Positions 1 through 8,859 are shown, numbered from the stretch's first letter. The stretch: 64,000 nucleotides of DNA from UBA4722 sp041690995 (GCA_041690995.1 JBEPVM010000004.1:1-64000), one strand, 5' to 3'. Notes: a model not told the origin generated them from the letters alone. Numbers and translations: made by a program.

Positions 1-1
1 G

Positions 2-1093
2 AATATGTTCCGAGGACTTGCAGATGATTTAGCGCTTATGAATTGGCTAAATAATTATATCTGGCCAGCAGAAAAAAAGTGGGTCAGCCAGGAATTTGTC
101 TATGATGCTTCTTTATTTGCGATAGCAGAAATGATTCGAAGCGGTACAACGTGTTTTAATGATATGTATTTTTTTCTACAAGAAACAGCCAAAGCAGCGG
201 ATATCGCAGGTATTCGAGGAGCTATTGGAATAACAGTGATTGATTTTCCAACCGCGTGGGCAGCGACAACAGATGAGTATTTCTCCAAGGGCCTGGATTT
301 TTATGAACAATATAAAAACCACGGCCGCATTACAGCAACACTCGCACCCCATGCTATTTATACGGTTTCTGATAAAAATTTACTAAGAGTTAAAGAAGTT
401 TCCGAAAAATATAATCTAAAAATTAATATGCATATACACGAAACAGCCGATGAAATTAATCAGTCACTTGCACAAACTAAACAACGACCTATCAAAAGAT
501 TACAAACATTAGGATTGATTTCTCCGCAATTAATCGCTGTCCACATGACCCAAATTAATCAGGAAGATTTAGAAATATTGCGATTGACTCAACCTCATGT
601 TGTACATTGCCCCCAGTCGAATATGAAATTAGCCAGTGGCGCTTGTCCAGTGGTGACATTACAAGAGCATGGCTTAAATGTCGCACTCGGCACAGATGGT
701 GCAGCCAGCAATAATGATCTTAATATGCTGGAAGAAATGCGTTCAGCAACGTTTATAGCAAAACATGGCACAGCAAATTCAGAAAGTTTACCTGCGCTAG
801 AAGCTGTTATCATGGCCACACTTCATGGTGCAAAAGCCTTAGGCATCGACTCTATCACAGGTTCATTAGCGATTGGAAAAGCAGCAGATTTTATCGCGAT
901 TAATTTAGAGGCGATAGAAACATTACCCGTTTATCATCCTGTTTCACAAATTGTTTATTCTGCCTCACGCAGCCAAGTGACAGATGTGTGGGTTGCAGGC
1001 AAACAATTATTGAAAAACCGACAGCTCACAACACTGGATGAAAAAGAATTGATGAAAAAAGCGCACTATTGGGGCGAGAAAATCAGAGGTTAA
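2..1093 (+). CDS. Adenosine/5'-methylthioadenosine/SAH deaminase, TRZ/ATZ family (3' part)
   Basis: Amidohydrolase-superfamily enzyme that probably deaminates 5'-methylthioadenosine, 5'-deoxyadenosine or S-adenosylhomocysteine in nucleoside and methionine salvage. The frame is open to the window edge, and its first visible codons (N-M-F-R-G-L-A-D-D-L) are the stretch that normally follows the N-terminal metal-binding HxH motif, so the true start lies upstream. Visible family marks are the HIHE metal/substrate motif near residue 143, a conserved histidine in the IAVHMT strand, and the GTDGAASNND loop carrying the catalytic aspartate. About 60-70 N-terminal residues are missing, judged from a usual family length near 430. 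Substrate choice within this family cannot be decided from sequence alone. Confidence 0.85.
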   Translation, partial: NMFRGLADDLALMNWLNNYIWPAEKKWVSQEFVYDASLFAIAEMIRSGTTCFNDMYFFLQETAKAADIAGIRGAIGITVIDFPTAWAATTDEYFSKGLDFYEQYKNHGRITATLAPHAIYTVSDKNLLRVKEVSEKYNLKINMHIHETADEINQSLAQTKQRPIKRLQTLGLISPQLIAVHMTQINQEDLEILRLTQPHVVHCPQSNMKLASGACPVVTLQEHGLNVALGTDGAASNNDLNMLEEMRSATFIAKHGTANSESLPALEAVIMATLHGAKALGIDSITGSLAIGKAADFIAINLEAIETLPVYHPVSQIVYSASRSQVTDVWVAGKQLLKNRQLTTLDEKELMKKAHYWGEKIRG

Positions 1094-1151
1094 ACTTGCA
1101 AAAAACGTCATATCTTCCGTTTTTTACAAGTAAAAAACGTCAAAAATGACG
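1094..1151 (+). terminator. Hairpins after the deaminase gene
   Basis: A 14-bp inverted repeat with one mismatch (1094-1107 with 1118-1131, arms acttgcaaaaaacg and cgttttttacaagt, 10-nt loop) starts directly at the stop codon. A second small hairpin, cgtca-aaaa-tgacg, lies at 1138-1151. The first has an A/T-rich stem end instead of a clean T-tract, so it is a plausible but imperfect intrinsic terminator. Confidence 0.5.
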
Positions 1152-1465
1152 ATAATAAAGAGTATAAAATGTTTAAAACCGAGTTGTGTTGAGCGCAGAG
1201 ACGGAGACCCTATTTATTGATTTAGAAAATCAATATCATCAATATCCACTTTATCTTGCTTATTGGTTTCCTTTACATATAGTGCATAATAATTAAAAAA
1301 TTAATATGCAAATAAAATTATTTAAAAATTGCCATATCACCCCTATTCAGGTTACTTGGGTTTCTTTGAGTCCATAGCTATTTAGTACAATAATCAAGTG
1401 CATTTTCAATACAAATCGTTATAATACGACCCCTCAGCTCATTTTACGCAGACCAGGAGATTTGT
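1152..1465. other. Non-coding gap upstream of ndk
   Basis: About 310 bases without a supported gene on either strand. It holds a perfect 8-bp inverted repeat (1216-1223 with 1227-1234, attgattt/aaatcaat), and near its end the probable ndk promoter and ribosome binding site. No tRNA or other known RNA was recognised. Confidence 0.5.
1420..1425 (+). promoter_or_regulatory. Probable -10 box of ndk
   Basis: A perfect TATAAT lies 40 nt before the ndk start. The expected -35 position has no good TTGACA match, so the call rests on the -10 box alone. The ndk ribosome binding site is AGGAGA, about 6 nt before its ATG. Confidence 0.4.
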
Positions 1466-1912
1466 ATGCAATATGAAAGAACTTTATCCATCATTAAACC
1501 TGATGCCATTGTTAAATGTGTTATTGGTGAAATCAATCGCCGATTTGAACAGGAAGGGTTACGAATAGTCGCGGCAAAAATGCTGCATTTAACCACAAAA
1601 CAAGCCCAGGATTTTTATGCTATCCATAAAGATCGACCATTTTTTAATGGGTTAGTAAGCTTCATGAGTTCAGGGCCTGTGATGGTTCAAGTGCTGGAAG
1701 GACCGAATGCAGTAGCTTTAAATCGACAAATTATGGGTGCCACTAATCCGAAGGAAGCCGCTATTGGTACAATCCGTGCTGATTTTGCAGAATCTATTGA
1801 CCATAATGCAGTCCATGGTTCAGATAGTTCAGACAATGCGAAACAAGAGATTAGCTTTTTCTTTACACCTGAAGAAATTGTTACGTATGTTAAAGAAACA
1901 GAACTTACCTAA
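1466..1912 (+). CDS. ndk: Nucleoside diphosphate kinase
   Basis: Transfers the gamma phosphate of ATP to nucleoside diphosphates through a phosphohistidine, balancing NTP and dNTP pools in the cytoplasm. The N-terminal ERTLSIIKPDA strand and the active-site segment H-N-A-V-H-G-S-D-S are both canonical; the second histidine is the phosphorylated one. At 148 residues it is slightly longer than the E. coli enzyme (143). AGGAG sits a few bases before the ATG. The stop is 3 nt before rlmN, so the two are probably cotranscribed, the usual arrangement in gammaproteobacteria. Confidence 0.97.
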   Translation: MQYERTLSIIKPDAIVKCVIGEINRRFEQEGLRIVAAKMLHLTTKQAQDFYAIHKDRPFFNGLVSFMSSGPVMVQVLEGPNAVALNRQIMGATNPKEAAIGTIRADFAESIDHNAVHGSDSSDNAKQEISFFFTPEEIVTYVKETELT

Positions 1913-1915
1913 CGC

Positions 1916-3019
1916 ATGACAATCATCCAGCACAGTAAAACAAATTTACTCGGCTTAAACCGCCAAGCAATGCAAAATTTTTTTGCTGCTCTGGGGGAAA
2001 AATCGTATCGTGCCGAACAAGCGCTGAAATGGATTCACTTTCATGGCATTAGAGACATACAGGCTATGACGAATTTCAGTAAACCTCTGCGCGAAAAAAT
2101 TTCAGAAATAGCTTATATTGGCGTACCCGAGATTGCTTTTGAAAGTGCAGCGCCTGATAGTACTCGCAAATGGGTAATTAAATTGGCAGATGGTAATTGC
2201 ATCGAGACTGTTTTTATTCCAGAAAAAACGCGCGGTACATTGTGTGTTTCTTCTCAAGTGGGCTGTGTTTTAAATTGCGATTTTTGTTCCACAGGAAAGC
2301 AAGGGTTTAGTCGTAATCTCGAGAGCGCTGAAATTATCGGACAAGTTTGGATGGCTGCGCGCAGTTTGTCAGAAAATAATAATACACATGACCATGCTAT
2401 CACAAATGTCGTCATGATGGGGATGGGCGAACCTCTGCTTAATTTTGATAATGTTGTCACTGCAATGGACATCATGCTCGATGATTTTTGTTATGGTCTT
2501 TCCAAACGCCGCGTGACATTAAGCACGGCAGGTCTTGTGCCCGCTATGTATCAGTTACGCGAAGTCAGTGATGTAGCCCTCGCTGTTTCTTTGCATGCGC
2601 CCAATGATGAATTACGTAATAAACTCGTGCCTATTAATAAAAAATATCCGCTCAAAGAATTAATGCAAGTCTGCAAAGAATATTTTAAAGATGCGCATCG
2701 TCGCTATGTGACGATGGAGTATGTGATGCTTGAGGGTATTAATGATCAACCTGAACATGCAAGACAGTTAATTGCCTTATTACGAGATATTCCATCAAAA
2801 GTAAATCTTATCCCATTTAATCCATTTCCTAATACTATTTATAAAAGATCTGATTTAGTCATTATTAATCAATTTCGTGAAATTCTGATGGAAGCGGGTA
2901 TCAACTGCATCACCCGCGGTGAACAAATCGACGCTGCTTGCGGCCAATTGGTCGGCCAGGTCAAAGACCGTACCCGGCGTGTGGAACGGTTAAAAAATAG
3001 AGAAATCTTATTGAAGTAG
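1916..3019 (+). CDS. rlmN: Dual-specificity 23S rRNA/tRNA adenine-C2 methyltransferase RlmN
   Basis: Radical-SAM enzyme that methylates C2 of A2503 in 23S rRNA and A37 of some tRNAs. The cluster-binding motif C-V-L-N-C-D-F-C lies near residues 118-125, followed by STGKQGFSRNL. The GMGEPLLN segment and the C-terminal conserved cysteine region (RGEQIDAACGQL) are present. Length 367 fits the family (E. coli 384). It follows ndk by 3 nt. In most relatives rodZ or pilF follows directly; here a brnTA toxin-antitoxin pair intervenes. Confidence 0.96.
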   Translation: MTIIQHSKTNLLGLNRQAMQNFFAALGEKSYRAEQALKWIHFHGIRDIQAMTNFSKPLREKISEIAYIGVPEIAFESAAPDSTRKWVIKLADGNCIETVFIPEKTRGTLCVSSQVGCVLNCDFCSTGKQGFSRNLESAEIIGQVWMAARSLSENNNTHDHAITNVVMMGMGEPLLNFDNVVTAMDIMLDDFCYGLSKRRVTLSTAGLVPAMYQLREVSDVALAVSLHAPNDELRNKLVPINKKYPLKELMQVCKEYFKDAHRRYVTMEYVMLEGINDQPEHARQLIALLRDIPSKVNLIPFNPFPNTIYKRSDLVIINQFREILMEAGINCITRGEQIDAACGQLVGQVKDRTRRVERLKNREILLK

Positions 3020-3049
3020 CTACAAAAAGTAATTACAATAGGCGTTATT

Positions 3050-3331
3050 ATGGAATATGATTGGAATGAAAATAAAAGCCAAACAAATTTAGAAAAGCAT
3101 GGATTAAGTTTTCAAGATGCTGAGCTTATTTTCTCTGGGAAGACTGTTACATTTAAAGATGATAGACATGACTATGGCGAGGAACGTTTCATTACATTGG
3201 GAGAGTTAAAGAACCGTGTTGTTGTTATAGTACATACGCAACGCAATTTTGTTATACGCATTATTTCAATGAGGAAAGCCAATGAGCGTGAAAAAAAAAT
3301 CTATTTCAAGCGACTTAAAGAAATTGAGTAA
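3050..3331 (+). CDS. brnT: BrnT-family toxin (copy 1)
   Basis: Small ribonuclease-type toxin of a type II BrnTA system (DUF497), expected to block translation until bound by BrnA. The family pattern is clear: N-terminal Y-D-W-N-E-N-K-S followed by NLEKHGLSFQDA, then F-D-D/R-H-D-Y-G-E-E-R and the C-terminal R-I-I-S-M-R-K-A-N-E-R-E. Length is 93 aa. It starts 30 nt after rlmN and overlaps brnA by 50 nt; the brnA ATG lies out of frame inside the codons for the KANERE motif. It interrupts the rlmN-rodZ cluster, so it is probably a later insertion. Confidence 0.9.
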   Translation: MEYDWNENKSQTNLEKHGLSFQDAELIFSGKTVTFKDDRHDYGEERFITLGELKNRVVVIVHTQRNFVIRIISMRKANEREKKIYFKRLKEIE

Positions 3332-3572
3332 AATGACCGATGCTGATATTGATTATTCAGATATACCTGCATTGGACGAATCTTTTTTTAAAAAAGAAGT
3401 TGTTGTGATTCCACAAAAAAAAGACAGCCTTACATTACGAATAGACCATGATGTATTAGAGTTTTTTAAGCATCAAGGAAAGGGCTATCAAACACTCATT
3501 AACGCAGTATTAAAAACCTATGCTCATGCGAAACAGAACCACTTGCCAAAAGATAAACACAAATCAACATGA
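3282..3572 (+). CDS. brnA: BrnA-family antitoxin (copy 1)
   Basis: Partner antitoxin of the upstream BrnT. The C-terminal half (LTLRIDHDVLEFFKHQGKGY followed by QTLINAVLKTY) is the ribbon-helix-helix-like DNA-binding region, which normally autorepresses the operon as a BrnT-BrnA complex. The N-terminal half is charged and contains the Y-S-D-I-P-x-L segment common to BrnA proteins. Length 96 aa. Translation is presumably coupled to brnT through the 50-nt overlap. Confidence 0.87.
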   Translation: MSVKKKSISSDLKKLSKMTDADIDYSDIPALDESFFKKEVVVIPQKKDSLTLRIDHDVLEFFKHQGKGYQTLINAVLKTYAHAKQNHLPKDKHKST

Positions 3573-3614
3573 TCATTTTCAAGAGCATCAATTTTCCCCT
3601 CGCATGCATTAACC

Positions 3615-3620
3615 TATAAT
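3615..3620 (+). promoter_or_regulatory. Probable -10 box upstream of rodZ
   Basis: TATAAT lies 72 nt before the rodZ start, in the 119-nt gap after brnA. No convincing -35 element is visible. Its position would let the rodZ-hisS-yfgM-bamB-der group be expressed independently of rlmN and brnTA. Confidence 0.35.
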
Positions 3621-3691
3621 GCTATTATTTCAGATAATAAAATACATAAGTGTCAAAAACTAACCTATGGATAGGCAAGTAAGGAAAAAAC

Positions 3692-4306
3692 ATGGAATCA
3701 ACCATCATGATAGATCCTCATTCTACTATGAATAATACTGAACCTTTTAAAAAAACTGGCTTGGGTGAACGCTTAAAAACAGCGCGAGAAGCCTTGCAGT
3801 TAACAGAAAAAGAAGTAGCGGCGCGTCTATATCTTAGTGTTGATACTATTTTGTTCATCGAAAATGAATCATTTGATCATGCACCACCGAGAGTGTTTGT
3901 TCGAGGTTATGTGCGTTCTTATGCACGGCTACTAAACTTATCTGAAAATGAAATAACTCTACTCCTACAGGATCTTGAAGTTGCTATGCCTTCTAATAAC
4001 ACAGCAGCGCCTCTTATATCCTCTGCTACTCTTCATCATGCGCGTTACTCGCATTGGCTGACGTGCTTGATTATATTACTATTATGTATATTGGTTAGTC
4101 TATGGTGGCACTCTCACTCACATTACATTATTAGTAGTATACCGAGAGCAGAAGCGCCGCAGTTGACAACGACAGTGGCAACACCACCACCTGTTACAAC
4201 GACAACAACAATTACTACTCCAATAGTTGCGCCAGCTAATCTCCCTCACGAGAAATCAAAAACGCCCGCAGCGGGAGCAGAGTTCGATAATCAAGATGAG
4301 AATTAG
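3692..4306 (+). CDS. rodZ: Short RodZ-like cytoskeletal protein
   Basis: RodZ links MreB to the inner membrane and helps keep rod shape. Residues about 22-95 form the typical cytoplasmic helix-turn-helix domain (GLGERLKTAREAL through FVRGYVRSYARLL). One membrane helix follows near residues 114-132, then a periplasmic tail of about 65 residues rich in Thr, Pro and Ala. The C-terminal beta domain (DUF4115) of long RodZ proteins is absent: 204 residues against about 337 in E. coli. It heads the hisS-yfgM-bamB-der group, its usual place. AAGGA precedes the ATG. Confidence 0.8.
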   Translation: MESTIMIDPHSTMNNTEPFKKTGLGERLKTAREALQLTEKEVAARLYLSVDTILFIENESFDHAPPRVFVRGYVRSYARLLNLSENEITLLLQDLEVAMPSNNTAAPLISSATLHHARYSHWLTCLIILLLCILVSLWWHSHSHYIISSIPRAEAPQLTTTVATPPPVTTTTTITTPIVAPANLPHEKSKTPAAGAEFDNQDEN

Positions 4307-4333
4307 CCACCCATAATAAGAGAGACATACACT

Positions 4334-5617
4334 ATGAGCAGTCTAGTCAATGCCATTCGTGGCATGAATGATATTTTGCCGTCAGAAACGAAGCGTTGGC
4401 AATCAGTAGAAAAAACCCTCCGTGATGTGTTGCATCGCTTTAATTATCAAGAAATACGCTTGCCTTTGCTCGAAAAAACAGAATTATTCAAACGTTCTAT
4501 TGGTGATGCAACTGATATTGTTGAAAAAGAAATGTATACTTTTTTGGATCGGAATAACGAAAGCTTGAGTTTACGTCCCGAAGGCACTGCAAGCTGCGCG
4601 CGAGCAGGCATTGAGCATGGTTTATTTCATAATCAAATACAACGTCTATGGTATATGAGCCCTCAATTTCGATACGAGCGCCCACAGAAAGGCCGTTATC
4701 GTCAATTTCACCATTGTGGAGCAGAAGTGTTTGGTCTTGAAGGTCCTGATATTGATGCTGAATTAATTTTATTATCTGCAAAAATGTTAGCTGCCTTGGG
4801 TTTAAAATCCCATGTCACATTACAATTAAATTCGCTAGGATCAACGCAAGCGCGTATCCACTATAAAACAGAACTCGTGCGCTATTTATCTGACCATCAA
4901 GAACAATTAGATGAAGACAGTCAGCGACGATTAACAACAAATCCCCTGCGTATTTTAGATAGCAAAAACCCTGCCATGCAGGAACTTATCACCCATGCGC
5001 CGAAATTAATTCATTATCTTGATTCCGAGTCAGAGCAGCATTTTTCAAAATTACAAGCCTATTTAACTTCTGCAGGATTAACCTATACCATCAATCCCTG
5101 CCTGGTTCGCGGCTTAGATTATTATTGCAAAACAGTATTTGAATGGGTTACGGCTGAATTAGGTGCACAAGGTACTGTCTGTGCGGGCGGCCGTTACGAT
5201 GGGCTTGTTGAGCAATTGGGTGGCAAGCCGACTCCTGCATTGGGATTCGCGATGGGGCTTGAACGTGTTCTTCTCATGATGCCACAAGAACTTATACCCG
5301 ATAATCTCGATGTCTATTTCATCACAGATGGAGAGGCTGCCTTTGAACAAGCTTTTAAACTCAGTAGCATGCTGCGCGATACACTACCTGGACTGCGTTT
5401 AGTGTTGCATTGCGGTGGAGGTAGCTTAAAAAATCAATTTAAAAAAGCAGATAAAAGTGGGGCTCAAATTGCTTTAATTTTGGGCGAGCAAGAGCTAGCA
5501 AATAAATCTATTGCAATGAAGATGCTAAGAGAGTCAACGCCACAAGTCCTGGTTTTGCAAGATGAGCTTGCCGAGCGCTTGCAGAAATGCCAAAATCTAT
5601 CGCCCTCGGTAACTTAA
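4334..5617 (+). CDS. hisS: Histidyl-tRNA synthetase
   Basis: Class II synthetase that charges tRNA-His. Visible marks are the N-terminal RGMNDILP segment, motif 2 (YERPQKGRYRQFHHCGAEVFG), the histidine-specific LVRGLDYYCKTVFEW segment (HisA) and the C-terminal motif 3 (PALGFAMGLERVL), followed by a C-terminal anticodon-binding domain. Length 427 matches the family (E. coli 424). It lies 27 nt after rodZ and 21 nt before yfgM. ispG, which sits between rodZ and hisS in E. coli, is not present here. Confidence 0.97.
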   Translation: MSSLVNAIRGMNDILPSETKRWQSVEKTLRDVLHRFNYQEIRLPLLEKTELFKRSIGDATDIVEKEMYTFLDRNNESLSLRPEGTASCARAGIEHGLFHNQIQRLWYMSPQFRYERPQKGRYRQFHHCGAEVFGLEGPDIDAELILLSAKMLAALGLKSHVTLQLNSLGSTQARIHYKTELVRYLSDHQEQLDEDSQRRLTTNPLRILDSKNPAMQELITHAPKLIHYLDSESEQHFSKLQAYLTSAGLTYTINPCLVRGLDYYCKTVFEWVTAELGAQGTVCAGGRYDGLVEQLGGKPTPALGFAMGLERVLLMMPQELIPDNLDVYFITDGEAAFEQAFKLSSMLRDTLPGLRLVLHCGGGSLKNQFKKADKSGAQIALILGEQELANKSIAMKMLRESTPQVLVLQDELAERLQKCQNLSPSVT

Positions 5618-5638
5618 AAATTGTATTAGGAGCCTTCA

Positions 5639-6286
5639 TTGACAGACTATTTAACTGAACAAGAGCAAATCCAACAGTTAAAAAATTGGATAAAACAGTA
5701 TGGCGGCACTGTTTTATTAGGCATTATTCTTGCTCTGTGCATGACGACAGGTTGGCGTTCTTGGAAAAATCACCAAAATAAAATGTTAGTACATGCCTCT
5801 CATATATACGATAGAATGCTCGTGCTGCGTGCACAAAGTAATTCTGATGGCGCTACAGTCCAGGCTAAAAGACTACTGACACATTATCGGAGAACACCTT
5901 ACGCAGATATGGCGGCTTTGTTATTGGCACGCAATGCAGTATTGAAAAAAGAATATCCTGAGGCCATTGCTCAATTAACAGGGGTCATTGATCACAGCCG
6001 TCATTCTATGTTGCGTGATATGGCTCGCATTCGTATGGCGCGTATTTTAATTACAGAACAAAAACCGGATGTAGCACTAAATTTATTAAAAAAAATTGAT
6101 AATAAGAGCTATAAGGGTTTAGCAGACGAGGTTCGTGGTGATGCTTATCTTGTTAAACAAGATCCTGAAGCTGCGCGTCATGCCTATCAAACTGCATTAC
6201 AAGAATTACCGAATGCTGAAATCATGCGGCCTATTTTAGAAATGAAATATACCAATCTAACCACAGAAAACAACTTAGTTTCGTAG
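5639..6286 (+). CDS. yfgM: YfgM-type tetratricopeptide membrane protein
   Basis: Inner-membrane protein of the periplasmic chaperone network at the Sec translocon in E. coli. A short cytoplasmic N-terminus is followed by one membrane helix (about residues 20-37) and a periplasmic TPR-like domain with helical repeats (YADMAALLLARNAV and similar). Length 215, close to E. coli YfgM (206). The start is TTG at 5639 with AGGAG about 8 nt upstream; no ATG fits the N-terminal helix as well. Its position between hisS and bamB is the conserved one. Confidence 0.88.
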   Translation: MTDYLTEQEQIQQLKNWIKQYGGTVLLGIILALCMTTGWRSWKNHQNKMLVHASHIYDRMLVLRAQSNSDGATVQAKRLLTHYRRTPYADMAALLLARNAVLKKEYPEAIAQLTGVIDHSRHSMLRDMARIRMARILITEQKPDVALNLLKKIDNKSYKGLADEVRGDAYLVKQDPEAARHAYQTALQELPNAEIMRPILEMKYTNLTTENNLVS

Positions 6287-6296
6287 AGAATTATTT

Positions 6297-7469
6297 ATGA
6301 AAAAATTAATCATGATTGCTGCGAGTAGTTTGCTTTGCGCTTGCGGTGGCTTTTTTGATAAAGACAATACACCGTCCCCTGCGGAACTCGTTAAATTTAC
6401 GCCTACAGCAAAAGTCCATACGCTCTGGAATGTCAGCACAGGGTGGGGCGCTGGGAATGGTTACTTTACGTATGTGCCTGCTGTGACAACAAGCACTGTG
6501 TATACGGCTAGTAAAAATGGTTATGTTATTGCGACAGATAAATTAACAGGAAAAATGCGATGGCGCGCTGATATACATGCAGAAATTAGCGCAGGCCCTG
6601 CCGCCACAGATGAATTAGTTATCGTATGTTCACGGGCAGGTGGCATCGTTGCCTTGCATACAACCAACGGTAAAATAGCCTGGAAAACACGGACTTCGAG
6701 TGAAATCCTTGCGACTCCTGCTATGAGTGCCATTGGTCCCATTGGTCCCATTGGTCCCATTGGTCATGGGATCATCGTTGTTAAAGCAGTTGATGGCAAC
6801 CTGGCGGCATTTTCTGCTGACAATGGTCGCGTCCTCTGGCATTACCAACAAACAGAACCTACATTAATTTTACGCGGCGCGAGCGCACCGCAAATTAACA
6901 ATAACACGGTGATTGCTGGATTTGCGAATGGCAATTTAGCTAAATTGACGTTACAGAATGGTAACTTACTCTGGCAACAACCGATTGCGACACCAGAAGG
7001 TAGCTTTGCTATTCAACGAATGATTGATATTGATGCCAATCCTATCATTGGGGGTAATCGAATTTACACGGTGACTTACCAAGGACGCATTGCGGCAATC
7101 GATATTTCATCAGGACAAATTATTTGGACGCATCCTTTATCTTCTTATACAGGGATGGCAGTCGATGATAGATATGTATATGTCACTGATGCAAAAAGCG
7201 ATATTTGGGCGTTTGATAAAGATAGCGGTAAAGTCAATTGGCATCAGACGCAGCTTGGAGCGCGTTATTTATCAGGTCCTGCGCTCGTTGGGAATACGAT
7301 TGTTGTTGGCGATGCTGAAGGTTATTTACATTGGCTAAACAAAAACGATGGACAGTTTATTGCACGCAATAGAGTCGCTCTTTCGGGCATTTTTGCAGCT
7401 CCTGTTACTGACAATACTGTTATTTACGTTGTAACAAAAGACGGTCAGTTAGCAGCGTATTCTTTGTGA
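6297..7469 (+). CDS. bamB: Outer membrane assembly lipoprotein BamB
   Basis: Eight-bladed beta-propeller lipoprotein of the BAM complex that inserts outer-membrane proteins. It has a signal peptide with the acylated cysteine at residue 16 (S-L-L-C-A-C-G-G, a slightly unusual lipobox with Cys at -2) and PQQ-like blade repeats throughout, such as the TGKMRWRADI and SGQIIWTHPL segments. The VVGDAEGYLHWLN segment near the C-terminus is nearly diagnostic. Length 390 (E. coli 392). It carries a 9-nt tandem repeat coding for I-G-P units at residues 146-157. Its last 4 nt overlap der. Confidence 0.95.
   Translation: MKKLIMIAASSLLCACGGFFDKDNTPSPAELVKFTPTAKVHTLWNVSTGWGAGNGYFTYVPAVTTSTVYTASKNGYVIATDKLTGKMRWRADIHAEISAGPAATDELVIVCSRAGGIVALHTTNGKIAWKTRTSSEILATPAMSAIGPIGPIGPIGHGIIVVKAVDGNLAAFSADNGRVLWHYQQTEPTLILRGASAPQINNNTVIAGFANGNLAKLTLQNGNLLWQQPIATPEGSFAIQRMIDIDANPIIGGNRIYTVTYQGRIAAIDISSGQIIWTHPLSSYTGMAVDDRYVYVTDAKSDIWAFDKDSGKVNWHQTQLGARYLSGPALVGNTIVVGDAEGYLHWLNKNDGQFIARNRVALSGIFAAPVTDNTVIYVVTKDGQLAAYSL
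6732..6767 (+). repeat. 9-nt tandem repeat inside bamB
   Basis: Three exact head-to-tail copies of attggtccc (6732-6740, 6741-6749, 6750-6758) and a fourth copy differing in its last two bases (attggtcat). The unit is in frame and encodes Ile-Gly-Pro three times and then Ile-Gly-His, in a loop between propeller strands. A gain or loss of a unit would change the protein by three residues without a frameshift. Confidence 0.9.
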
Positions 7470-8857
7470 ATGGTATGCTGCCTGTCGTTGCCATTGTTGG
7501 CCGTCCTAATGTAGGAAAATCGACTTTATTTAATTGCTTAACAGCTTCGCGTGCGGCATTAGTCTCTGATTTACCTGGCATGACACGTGACCGTCAATAC
7601 GGCGAAGCAGACATTGCAAATCGCCGCTTTATTGTGATTGATACCGGCGGCTTGACACAGACTAAAGATAATTTAGATCATTTGACAATGGCGCAATCAC
7701 TTCTTGCGATGCAAGAAGCAGATAAGATTTTATTTGTCTTAGATGCTCGCAGTGGGATTACTGCTGCGGATCAGCATATTGCGGAACAATTACGTGCGCT
7801 TAATAAACAGATTTATTTAGTTGCCAATAAAACAGAAGGCTTGGATTTAACGTTTGCGATTGCTGATTTATATCAACTCGGTTTTGGCGAGCCGCACCCT
7901 ATTGCTGCCGCACATAATAGTGGGATTGCTGAACTTGTTAGTACTCTTTTTAAAAATGATCACATTGTCATTATATCCAACGAAAAAGATCCAGGGATTA
8001 AATTAGCTTTTGTGGGTAGACCTAATGTAGGTAAATCTACTTTAACGAATCGTATGCTTGGCGAAGAGCGTGTGATTGTTTCCGATCAACCAGGTACCAC
8101 TCGTGATAGTATTTTTATACCCCTTGAGCGTTTCAATACTCGCTATACTTTAATTGATACGGCAGGATTACGTCGTCGCGGTAAAGTATTTGAAACAACG
8201 GAAAAGTTTTCTGTTGTTAAAACATTACAAGCAATCCATGCTGCGCATGTCGTTCTGTTTATGATGGATGCGCACGAAAGTGCGACTGACCAGGATTTAC
8301 GTTTATTAGGTTTTATTTTAGAAAGCGGTAAAGCACTTGTTATTGCAATCAATAAATGGGATGACCTTACCACGTATGAACGTGATTTAGCTCGTACAGC
8401 AATTGATAGGCGCTTAAATTTCGTTTCATTTGTGCGTATTCACACTATTTCTGCTTTGCATGGTACAGGTGTCGGTCATTTATTTGCATCCATCAATGAG
8501 GCTTATGAATCTGCTACTAAAAAATTATCAACCCCTAAACTTACTACTATTTTACGTGAAATTGTAAAAACGCATGCGCCACCCTTAGTGCAGGGGAGGC
8601 GGATTAAATTAAGTTATGCACATACTGGCGGCCATAATCCGCCCCTCATTATTATTCATGGTAATCAAGTGAAATCGCTACCCGCGTCTTATATACGGTA
8701 TCTAGCAAATACGTTTCAAGCACGTTTAAAATTAATGGGTACGCCTGTGCAGATTCAATTAAAAAATAGTGAGAATCCTTATCGGGATAAAAAAAATGTT
8801 TTAACAGAAAAACAACAACGTAAAAAAACGCGCTTAATCCATCATAGCAGAAAATAA
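7466..8857 (+). CDS. der: Ribosome-associated GTPase Der (EngA)
   Basis: Essential GTPase with two tandem G domains needed for assembly of the 50S subunit. G1 motifs occur twice (GRPNVGKSTLFN near residue 12 and GRPNVGKSTLTN near residue 188), with DTGG/DTAG switch regions, NKTE and NKWD specificity motifs, and a C-terminal KH-like domain ending in a basic tail. Length 463 (E. coli 490). The ATG overlaps the bamB stop by 4 nt, which suggests translational coupling and matches the conserved bamB-der order. Confidence 0.97.
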   Translation: MNGMLPVVAIVGRPNVGKSTLFNCLTASRAALVSDLPGMTRDRQYGEADIANRRFIVIDTGGLTQTKDNLDHLTMAQSLLAMQEADKILFVLDARSGITAADQHIAEQLRALNKQIYLVANKTEGLDLTFAIADLYQLGFGEPHPIAAAHNSGIAELVSTLFKNDHIVIISNEKDPGIKLAFVGRPNVGKSTLTNRMLGEERVIVSDQPGTTRDSIFIPLERFNTRYTLIDTAGLRRRGKVFETTEKFSVVKTLQAIHAAHVVLFMMDAHESATDQDLRLLGFILESGKALVIAINKWDDLTTYERDLARTAIDRRLNFVSFVRIHTISALHGTGVGHLFASINEAYESATKKLSTPKLTTILREIVKTHAPPLVQGRRIKLSYAHTGGHNPPLIIIHGNQVKSLPASYIRYLANTFQARLKLMGTPVQIQLKNSENPYRDKKNVLTEKQQRKKTRLIHHSRK

Positions 8858-8859
8858 AA

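Noticed and set aside
6521..6760. Minus-strand frame with a collagen-like M-G-P repeat
   Set aside because: It is the antisense reading of the 9-nt repeat in bamB, which is securely coding on the plus strand.
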